A DNA stretch of 64,000 bases. It comes from Siphonodentalium dalli. Lineage: Eukaryota; Mollusca; Scaphopoda; Gadilida; Siphonodentaliidae. Below are positions 43,601-55,600 of the stretch, in pieces; within the stretch, counting starts at the first letter, position 1, and the number at the start of each line of letters is the position of its first letter. The stretch lies in assembly GCA_032622095.1 (NCBI GenBank), contig CP136066.1, positions 170,074,664 through 170,138,663 of the forward strand. The letters run 5' to 3'. Below the pieces are notes generated by a model. That model did no database searches. It was not told where the DNA came from and saw nothing but the letters and a program-made list of their open reading frames with translations. The position numbers and the translations under genes are program-made.

Positions 43601-46600
43601 TCTGAGACTATACGATTACTGGGCATACATATATATATACCAAATGTGCTTGCTTCAGTGAGAGTGAACGCATAATCATTTCTAAATGGTCGCGATGTTG
43701 TGGATCAGAATGGCACATTTATATGTCCCTTAATTTGAATGCAGCTTGAAAGATGTCGGGGTTCCAACTCGCGCCATCCTCGTCTACAGTAATGCCCAAA
43801 GTAATTGACCACTTAACCACAGCAGAATTATTGGTATTTTTTTAGGATTTAGTCGGAAATATGGCTTGTTGCCATTCATCGGAAAGCACTCGGCGAGAGC
43901 TTTCCGATGAATGGCAACAAGCCATATTTCCGACTAAATCCTAAAAAAATACCCATAATTCTGCTGTGGTTAAGTGGTCAATTACTTTGGGCATTACTGT
44001 AGCACAGACTGTGATCTTGTCCACGACCCACCCACCTCGGCTGCGAAGACATCATTAAAAGGAAGCCCTTTCATCGAGAGTTGGAAAGCTTATCAGTCTG
44101 AACATGGGTTCGAATATTGACATGCACAGAACGTGTATTCTCCAAAATTGTATATGTCGCCATACGGTATATACACAGACCTGCATGTGTACATTTGTAC
44201 CATGCATGTCATGGATGTGTTGGTTCCAGAATACCTGCACCGTGTGGCACTTCACAACAAGCGGCTGGCAAATAATAAAACCGAATTTTCACTGTGTTAT
44301 GTACTCAGCTATCCTATTTGAGGTCTTGAACACATCACGCTTTGAGTGTGTTACGCCTTCAATGTCAACAGATGTTGTGGCTGAATAATTATACTATCAG
44401 GTGCTATATTCCGACAAAAATCGGCTGGCAAACAACAAAATACAATTTTAATGTTTTGTGACCATCCATTATCTTCTCGAATACGAGAGAGAGACAGCGA
44501 TTACTATCGAAATTTTGTAATTGAAAACAAAATACTATCACAATGAGCGAAATACTTAACGAGAACAATTCAACAGACATGGAAAGTGTGCGACTTTATT
44601 AAAATAATCAACCGTGAACTTATAAATTCGGCTAAACTTGGGTAGATACCGAAAATGACAGTAAATGACACTGTATTCCTACGAACCTAACAAAAAATAA
44701 CATGCGCAAGCGACTAAACCAGAGTGGATGCATACTTTTAAAGGTATCCTGTGAAAATATTTCCACCCGTCAAAAACCGCCACAAACAGAAAGAACATCA
44801 AAATGTAGACAGACTTTGTCCGTATACAAATAAGAAATATCGCATAAACAGTATGTTATTGTCAAATGTTTGACCATTGTTATGTAAACAAAAGCATAAA
44901 AAGTTACTTTTCTGGTGTTTGTTTATATTATGATGGTAAACATAAAGAGCGTTATTTGTTGGTGAATGCCTGATATGGAACTAATAAAGAGCGTTTATGC
45001 CATTTGCGTGTGATTAGCCAGTAGCATTGTGCTGTCTTCTGTAACACAATCAGGCTCTTGCTTAGGTAAAATATAGTAGGTCTTTATGATAACATGCTGT
45101 TGACGTGATGGTCATGGTATATATGAACGAAACTGTATGCGTTTTAATGTTTTTCTGTTTACGGTGATTAGAACAAATATGAATATTTTCGACAACTAAG
45201 GCCTCACGTGCCTTTAATGGTATTACCTCGCTGGTAATATATTTGAGGGTGTTAATGCGTGCACTTTTTGTGGATCAGTCATATGGCACCATAATATATA
45301 GCGCCAGCGGAGCACCCATGGCAAACAGGTATATTATTTATGTTGTAAATACTGTTCATATATTATAATGTATATTATTTGAATATCTATTATGTAAGAC
45401 ATGTACATAAATGTATTATATGTTATCTTACATACAGGTGTACCTATGTATTATAGGTCAATAGGATTAAACGAATTACGCTATTTTTAGTCACGAAAAC
45501 ACAACGAACTGAAGGGATATCCTCTCATATTTAACCGATGGAGGGTGTGGACAGAACCTTATATGGTAGTTTAGATCATGCCATGAATCTCTACTCTGGC
45601 TAACGCCCGTAGATATCATATTCTACCAGTACAAAAACTGGGAACTTTTTGAAGTTTTGACGGCGAACTTTATAAAGTCGAAAAAATAAGACATGGACTA
45701 TATTTCTTAAAGATTATTTGTTCCTTAATAGCGTACTTTACTATATATGAAGGTCTCCCAACTCAAAATTGCATGCTTTTCTGTGACTTTTTAAAGCCGA
45801 TATCGTAATAAACATTCAATTAATTACCCAGAAACATTCCATAATTGTATGAATCGCAAAGCAAAATTGCTCACAAAGTCACTTAAATCGTGAAATTTCG
45901 AGTTGGTATCTCACCTACAGTGAAGTACATTATTAAGAAATAGATAATAACAAAGAAATATATTCCCTGTGTTAATTTTCGATTTTATAAGATTGCCTGC
46001 ACATGTGAAAACTTCAAAACGTTCCCAGGTTTTATACTGGTGGAATATGATCTCTCCGGGCGTTAGCCTGAGTAGAGATTCATGGCATGATCTACTCATA
46101 TGGTAGTTATACCAGAATGTAAACAATTTATATGGACGTGTTGGTTCCTGAATTCTGCACGGGTGTCTGTGACACTTTGCAAAAATCAGCTGGCAAATAC
46201 GAAAGGCGAATTTGCCCTGCTTTGGGACACCCTACCCTATTTGAAGTCTTGAACATACCACGAACTAAATTATATGCTTTTCGTTTTAACAGTGCAAGGT
46301 GTCGAGAAAAAGATATTATATAAGGAAATATACTATTGCTATATGGATGGGATTGTTCCCGAAAGACTGCGGCATCCTACAAAAAGCGAGTGGCAAATAA
46401 GAAAAACCATTACAAATTTGTTCGATGGTTTGGAGTCCACCTACCCCTTTTTAAGTCTTGAACACCCAACGAACTGAATAGTTGAGAACGTTCTCTCGGC
46501 TAATCACACTATTTTGATTTTGATATACTGGAATATAAAATTGAGAGAACTGCCACCTTGGTGCACAGACTATAGTAGGGGGATTCATTTGAACATAACA

Positions 46601-49600
46601 TTTATTTTCTATATTTCTTTAGAGGGACACTAACAATCACATTGGCAACAAATGTGATTTTGTTTGATATTTGTGAGACTATATGTATACATAAAAATTG
46701 TGTGTCATATGAAGTTAATAACAAAACGAAATCAGTCCTACAAAGTTGACGTTGATGCATGTTTTTCTGTAGCTGTTATCAATAAACAGTGTTGTTGTCA
46801 TTGTAACTGGGGCATGGGAGCCTGAACACTAATTTAATCATCTAAACACTGTCCCGGGCCCAATTTTCAGCAAACACCTAAACAATGTCCCGGCCCCAAT
46901 TTTCAGCAAACGAGTCATGCTGGATCCCAATATAATCAATTGGGGTATTTGGTAGTTGGTATCCAAAATAATTAATTCTTCGACCAAAACCTTGTTTGGG
47001 GGAGGGATAGCTAAAGTCCAGTATCTCGCAAACCGTTCAAAATGTATGTTAACTTCTTTCTGCATATTATGCTTATCAAATACCGTAACTAATACACCAT
47101 AAGGATTATATATTTCGGCATTATTACAATATCCGTTTGAATGTCAATGTTTGAAAAAAATATATTTGTGAAAAAGAGCGATTTTTTCAGCAAAAAATAA
47201 ACGTTTCGTCTCCAATGGAAAGATAACCAAAATCAAGTAGAGACATGGTATGATGTGGTAATTTTAACACCAACAACAGCGCTCTTTACCAAAATCGTTA
47301 ATTTTTGGGAAAAGTCACTGGTGGGTATCGTTCATCGTCGATTTGACTATAGTAGTGGAGTAGATTAAGTCAAATGTTGAAGGCAATTGTTCAAATTGTG
47401 ACTAAAGCATGAAACTGCAAATTTGTACATATTCACATACTTATTGATATTAGATATGGAGCCACGCTGAAATTTCACTTTAACCCTTCTTTTAAGGGGT
47501 TTTCCGAATTTAAAGAGCATTTCGTGATCATATAATTTGTTAAATGTCACAATTAATCTTACCATGAAATATACGATTTAAAATTAGTCATATAGACTAA
47601 GCATAACCCTGGCAGATATAATGCCATACTCCCCGTCCAAGATGGTCATCAAAATGGCAGCTGAAAGAGGAAATTTGACTTTTTTTCTCATTAATATCTT
47701 CTAGGTAAGGTTCTGCTGTATGGAACTGGTTCGAAAATGTGACTTTATTTGGTATTTGGCATGTTAAGTGATCATTGGAGAAATGAAATATTCGCGTGAC
47801 TACAGTCCCTTCCGATTCCTCAATAATATGAATATACAGAAGTCGGTATGAAATTTCACCAAGAACCACCGTTAGAATTCTAGTCATATTTTAACAAGAA
47901 ATTGACAGAACTGTGCAAACTAAGTGAGGCATACAATTACTTATGAATATTTTAACTCAACGGAACAAAGATTGTCACTTTGTCAGAAAATGGCGGCCAA
48001 AATGGCGGCCAAAAACCTAGAAAATTGTAAATATTGCCCCCATCATGACATATAATAGCTTACAAGTTGTGATTGACTAATACAATAGGCTATGATGTCT
48101 TATATACATTTAATTCTAACATTTCTGCCTGACATCAAAATAGGCAAAAAAAATCTTTTTAGGTTTGGACAATTTATTCAAGTAAATGGAACTATCTTTT
48201 GTATAAAAGATGTCTATTGTTTTCTATCTGTTTAATAAATGTGCCACCCTAATGTATTTTTAGACAAAATTATTCAAGGTGGCTTTCAAAATAGCAACCA
48301 AGTTTTTTTTATATCCCGAGCATTATTCTCTGTTCCCACGAGTTAGCAAAACATTGGTTATTAACTATGTTACTTAATCCACTGACTTCTACATGTTTCA
48401 TTGCAGTTGTCCCTGTACCTTCTGGGGCATGACAAATTCATTTTTAATGATTTACTATACTATGGAATTTTGCCAAAAATGTGTTTTGCTACTCTGGCCA
48501 CATTTTTTAACGGAAATGGACAGACGTCTAAACGGAACTGAGTGAAGCCATATTATGTAGCTATACTCTCGACCATTAGCATAAAAATCAACTTAATATA
48601 TTGTGTATGTCAAAATGGCAGTCAGAGAGTGAATATGTGGTCATAGATGAGTTGAATAGTTCTAGGGAGTTATTGTATGGTCATGAATGGTGCGAAGGAG
48701 TAGCTGATATGGTGATGTGGTGAAGTGTTCACGGTGAGATGTATAGGTATATAAAGGGGTGACAGTATGGTCATGTGTGAGGTGAATAACTATACAAGGA
48801 TTATATGTATGGTAATTGAAGTGATGTGTTGGTATACTGATAGTAGCTGTATGTTCATATGTGTGTTGTTTATGTATATATAGAGTGACTGTATGGTCAT
48901 GTGTGGGATATACATGCGTACCATGGGTGACTATTGTCATGGATAGGTGTATATGTATACATATTTTGTCTGTATGATCACGTGTAGGACTGTAGGTGTA
49001 TGAATAACTAGTCGTATGATTATGTGCAATGTATATAGGTGTACATGAAATAACTGTATGGTCATGATTGTTGAAGTTGAAGCTGGGTGGTCATTGGCAA
49101 CGTGTGTGTATATACGAAGTGCCCTTGTGGTCATGGCTGTATATGTGATGTATACACATCTGCCGTGGCTGTATTATCATTGGTGGATGTATAGGTACAC
49201 ATAGCGTACCTGTATGATTATGATTATTGAGTATACATCGAGTGACTGAATTGTCATGGGTGAGGTGTATATGTAAATATGGAGTGTACGAATTGTCGTG
49301 CGGGGTGTTTGTATATCCATTGGTGAGGTGTATATGTATAACTGGATTGACTCTATGGTCATGAGTGGGGTGTATATGTATATCTTGAGTAGGTATATGG
49401 TCATGTGTGCGAAGAGAAGGCATACATGAAGTGACTGTATGGCCAATGGTGAGGTTCTGCGCGTGGTATTGCTATATCTAGAAGGTATGTATGGTCAATG
49501 GTGAGGTGTCGATGTATACCTGGAGTGATTCTATAATAGGCATTGATTATGGTGTGTATGCACATTGTATATATTTATTGGCTATATGGCCATGGGTGTG

Positions 49601-52600
49601 GCCAACATGTATACATGGAGTGATTGTATTGCCAATAGAGAGGTGAATTGGTAACAATGAGTGACTGTATGACCACAAATGTTGTGTATGTGTGTACAGC
49701 GGTTGGCTGCATTGTCTTGAATGAGGAGTATATTCAAGCCTGGAGTGTGTAAATGACCATGTGTGCGTGCCATTTGTATATATACAAGGGTTGTGTGGCC
49801 ATTGGTGAGGTGTATATGTGTACCAGGAATTACTCTTTGGTTATGGTTGCAGTGTATACATGTATGTATATCTTGAGTGGATATATGGTCATAATGTGGC
49901 AAATAGCTGTACAGGGAGTGATTGTATGGCCAATGGTGAGGCAAATATGTATACAAGAGGTGATTGTATGATCACGAATGTACGACTATATGGTCGTGTG
50001 TGTAGTGTAGGAGTATACCTGGTGTACCTGAATAGTTGGCCCATGGCTGAATAGTCATGTGTGTGGTTTACGGATAAACCCAAGTGTGGTCGTATGATCG
50101 TGAGTGAGGTGTATTTGTATAAAGCGAGTGGCTGCATGGTCATTTGGGTGGTCTATATATAACATGATTGTATGGTCATAGGTGAAATGTGCAGTTGGAC
50201 GTATTGCAGTTGGTGGCTATCACTTTCCATAATAACTCAAGTATATGTTGATCGATTGGGAGGTAATGTCAGAGAGTTCTTCATCTTGGTGGCCTTTTAT
50301 ATGCACAATGGAGGGAACGGTTTTCCTTACATTAGTCAATCAATCTTGATGCCAATGGCCTAGAATTTGATGTTATTAAGCAGTTTTGTTATTTGTTTGA
50401 CTTTCTAAAAGGCATTCTGGTCCATCTGCCAGTGCTTTACGCTGGCTATTTCTCTATCATTCTAGTGTATAAGTAGGTGTGGGGACGCCCACCCCGATAG
50501 ACGTATTATCTGGTCCTACACCCACATAATTATGCCCCTCTCAGTTCAGTTTCAGAGTTCTGCTCATTTCCATTCAAAATCATGGCCAGAATCCCATAAG
50601 ATTTTTTGGGAAAAATTACATACTGCATGATATACAACATATAGTTGTCAGTTGATTAAGTAACATGTTTGTTAACCAAGTGAATCACAATATGCTACCT
50701 TTACAGAAGAGCAGAGAATAAAATCCGGGATTTATTTTAAAAATTCAACTTTTCTACCAAATTTTGTGGAGATTTTGCAAGCCAGCTCGAGTATATTTTT
50801 CTAAAACACATCAGTGTGACGCATTTATGATGGATCAAAACAATAAACACAAAACATATTTCCATTTTACTTTTGTGACTTTTTTTACCGATTTTGAGAG
50901 AAAATTCCAATAATTTTGGTAATGTAATAGTAACACTTATTCAAGATTCATCATAAAAGTTAGTATTCAATGTATATCTGACAGAATAGCCAATTTTATT
51001 CATCATCCACAACTTTTAAGCGATTGCATGGCACGACGGGACAATATTTACCATTTTCCATATTTTGCCGCCATTTTGACAGCCATTTTTAGCCAAAGTG
51101 GCAATGTTGGTTTCATTGAGTTGAAATGTTCATAAGTAATGGTATGCCTCACTTACTTTGCAAAGTTCTGCTCATTTCTTGTTGAAATTATATGACTAGA
51201 ATCCCAATATTGATTTTTGGTGAAATTTCATACCGCGTTCTCTAAAATCAAATTATTGAGGGATCAGAAGGGGCTGGGATCCCACGAATGGCATATTTCA
51301 TTGCTGCAGTGACCAGTTAAGATGAACAATACAAAATAAAGTGACATTTCCGAACCAGTTCCATATAGAAGAATCTGGTCTAAATTATATTAGTGAAAAA
51401 ACGTCAAATTTTCCACTTACGGCGGTCATTTTGACGGTCATATTGAACGGGGAGTTCCAATTTCGCCCTAAAAATGTGCCATTATATTGTGCTGAGTCAT
51501 ACTTACTGTATGTATGCCTAATTTTAAATCGCAGATTCCATGGTAACATTAATTATGACATTTATTAAATTATATAATCAAGAAACGCTCTTTAAGTTCG
51601 GAAAACCCCTTTAAAAGAGGGGTTAAAGTGAAATTTCAGCGTGGCTCCATATCTAATTTCAATTGGTATATCAATTGGTTTCAATTTGTTCTACCGTGGG
51701 TTGAGGGGTATCTCGAAACTAGAGCTCTTTTTCGATTTGGCCGTTGCACCATGCATCGATCTATACAGTCTACACTCAAATGTGTCTGCATGCATGCAGT
51801 CGCAAAGGACATGCAATCTGTATTTTATTAAACAGTCATTGGGTAAAATTGGGGACATGACAATCTGCGGGATGGGATGGGATATGGGAGAAAACGACAA
51901 TCTGCGGGACAGAATTTCAAATTGCGTGGGACGGCCGATATCTCGAGGAATACAAGGCATAGGGGGCTCATTTTGGTGTCTAACGAAAGGCCCTCATTCG
52001 CCCTATCCACACATGTTAACCCCGCCACTGACCGGACACCAGAAGTTGCATTATTTGATCGACAACTGACCTAACATGGGGTGGAATTTGGGATAGAATG
52101 ACAATCTGCGGGACAGAATTTCAAATTGCGTGGGACGGCCGATATCTCGAGGAATACAGCGCGTGGTGTCTCACGAAAGGTCCACATTCGCCCTATCCAC
52201 ACATATTAACCCCGCCACTGACCGGATACCGGAAGTTACATTATTCGATCGACAACTGACCTAACATAAAATGCCACAAACACGAAAAAATGGGTTCGAC
52301 ATTAATGTTTAGAATTTAGATTTCTCGATGAATACGCTAGCAAACAACAAGTTTTGGGTATCAAATAACGCAGTGGAATACTGTGCATTCGTTTTTAGCT
52401 ACAATATGGCTGTTTTAGTGCGAATATTATAATGGCGAACACGCAAACATGCGCCGATAAAACAGCTAAAATTAGACAGGATCGATTTCAGCTGGTATAT
52501 TCAATAGAATGGGGCGTATAGTATATCAAAATGTAGGATTAGACACAGGGAATGTATTTTTTTTAAATGGGTCCCACCAGGCGGTGAAATAGTTGCAGAA

Positions 52601-55600
52601 ATTCGCTCCAAGATATTCGCACTTATTTTTATTTCAGTTGTGACTAAAAGCCCAGATGCCGGAGCCCGGCGACTAAAAGCCAAGTTACAAAATAGATCAA
52701 CTGGTTTGAACGAATGAATATGTCAATGGTAAGACTATTCAAAAGAATATTCAAATCAAATAGTGTTTATAGACTTAAAAACTTATGTGTCTGCCATTCA
52801 TGTGCGTGGAGGTTCTCATATTATCTGCCAGTCATACGCGGGGGAGGTTCTCATATGAACATATTATCTGCCGGTCATACGCGGTGGAGATTCATATTAT
52901 CCGCCGGTCATACGCGAGGGAACTTCTCATATTATCCTCCGGTCATACGCGGGGGAGGTTATGATATGAACATATTATCCGCCGGTCATACGCGGTGGAG
53001 GTTCATATTATCCACCGGTCATACGCGAGGGAGGTTCTCATATTATCCTCCGGTCATACGTTGGGGAGGTTCTCATATGAACATATTATCCGCCGGTCAT
53101 ACGCGAGGGAGGTTCTCATATTATCCACCGTTCATACGCGAGGGAGGTTCTCATATTATCCTCTGGTCATACGTAGGGGAGGTTCTCATATGAACATATT
53201 ATCCACCGGTAATACGTGGTGGAGGTTCATATTATCTGCCGGTCATACGCGAGGGAGTTTCTCATATTATCCTCCGGTCATACGTGGGGGAGGTTCTGAT
53301 ATGAACATATTATCCGCCGGTCATACGCGGTGGAGGTTCATATTATCCACCGGTCATACGTAGGGGAGGTTCTCATATGAACATATTATCCGCCGGTCAT
53401 ACGCGGTGGAGGTTCTCATATGAACATATTATCCACCGGTCATATGCAAGGGAGGTTATTATATTATCCACCGGTCATACGCGAGGGAGGTTCTCATATT
53501 ATCCTCCAGTCATACGTGGGGGAGGTTCTCATATTATCCTCCGGTTATACGTGGGGGAGGTTCTCATATGAACATATTATCCACCGGTCATAAGCGGTGG
53601 AGGTTCTCATATGAACATAGTATCCACCGGTCATACACGAGGGAGGTTCTCATATTATCCTCCGGTCATATGTTGGGGAGGTTCTCATATGAACATATTA
53701 TCCGCCGGTCATACGCGAGGGAGGTTCTCATATGAACATATTATCCGCCGGTCATACGCGGGGGAGGTTCTCATATGAACATATTATCCGCCGGTCAAAT
53801 GCGGGGGAGGTTCTGATATTATCCGCCGGTCATACGCGGTGGAGGTTTATATTATCCCATGGTCATACGCAAGGGAGGTTCTCATATTAACTGCGGTCAT
53901 TCGCGGGGGGGGGAGGGTTCTCATATTATCTGCCGGTCATATGCGGGGGAGGTTCTCATATGAAAATATCATCCGACGGTCATACGCGGTGGAGGTTTAT
54001 ATTATCTGCCAGTCATACGCAAGGGAGGTTCTCATATTATACGCCGGTCATACGCGGGGGAGGTTTGCATATGAACATATCATCTGCCGATCATACGCGG
54101 TGGAGGTTCTCATATTATCCTCATTTGATTTGAGGTAATATGAGAACCTCCCTCGCGTATGACCGGCAGATAATATGAACCTCCACCGCGTATGACCGGC
54201 GGATAATATGTTCATATGAGAACCTCCCCTATGTATGACCGGAAGATAATATGAGAACATCCCTCGCGTATGACCGGCGGATAATATGTTCATATGAGAA
54301 CCTCCCCCGCGTATGACCGGCGGATAATATGTTCATATGAGAACCTCCCTCGCGTATGACCGGCGGATAATATGTTCTTATGAGAACCTCCTCAACGTAT
54401 GACCGGAGGATAATATGAGAACCTCCCTCGCGTATGACCGGTGGATAATATGTTCATATGAGAACCTCCACCGCTTATGACCGGTGGATAATATGTTCAT
54501 ATGAGAACCTCCCCCATGTATGACCGGAGGATAATATGATGAGAACCTCCCTCGCGTATGACTGGGGGATAATATGAGAACCTCCCTCGCATATGACCGG
54601 CGGATAATATGTTCATTTGAGAACCTCCACCGCGTATAACCGGCGGATATGTTCATATGAGAACCTCCCCTACATATGACCGGTGGATAATATGAACCTC
54701 CACCGCGTATTACCATGGGATAATATGTTCATATGAGAACCTCCCCTACATATGACCGGTGGATAATATGAACCTCCACCGCGTATTACCAGCGGATAAT
54801 ATGTTCATATGAGAACCTCCCCTATGTATGACCGGAGGATAATATGAGAACCTCCCTCGCGTATGACCGGCGGATAATATGTTCATATGAGAACCTCCCC
54901 CGAGTATGACCGGCGGATAATATGTTCATATGAGAACCTCCCTCGCGTATGACCGGCGGATAATATGTTCATATGAGAACCTCCTCAACGTATGACCGGA
55001 GGATAATATGAGAACCTCCCTAGCGTATGACCGGTGGATAATATGTTCATATGAGAACCTCCACCGCTTATGACCGGTGGATAATATGTTCATATGAGAA
55101 CCTCCCCCATGTATGACCGGGGGATAATATGATGAGAACATCCCTCGCGTATGACTGGGGGATAATATGAGAACCTCCCTCGCATATGACCGGCGGATAA
55201 TATGTTCATTTGAGAACCTCCACCGCGTATGACCGGCGGATATGTTCATATGAGAACCTCCCCTACATATGACCGGTGGATAATATGAACCTCCACCGCG
55301 TATTACCAGCGGATAATATGTTCATCTGAGAACCTCCCCTACGTATGACCGGAGGATAATATGAGAACCTCCCTCGCATATGACCGGTGGATAATATGAG
55401 AACCTCCCTCGCGTATGACCGGCGGATAATATGTTCATATGAGAAACTCCCCAACGTATGACCGGAGGATAATATGATAACCTCCCTCGCGTATGACCGG
55501 TGGATAATATGAGAACCTCCCTCGCGTATGACCGGCGGATGATATGTTCATATGAGAAACTCCCCAACGTATGACCGGAGGATAATATGAGAACCTCCCT

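Larger units (their letters stand above)
43482..44190. repeat. Direct repeat pair of about 140 bp
   Basis: 43482-43640 and 44054-44190 share aaggaagc, cgagag, 'gcttatcagtctgaacatgg'-type and ctccaaaattgt blocks. They flank the SINE with the MITE. Confidence 0.55.
44200..46490 (+). repeat. 187-bp units of an element A relative, interrupted by two MITEs
   Basis: Units at about 44210-44470 (ggcacttcacaacaagcggc), 45480-45560 with continuation at 46098-46320, and 46330-46490 (aagtcttgaacacccaacga). They precede an A-type arm at 46740. Confidence 0.65.

Noticed and set aside
48662-50143. Open frames of up to 124 codons on both strands
   Set aside because: They arise from the 42-bp minisatellite, whose units lack stops in some frames. 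No known domain.
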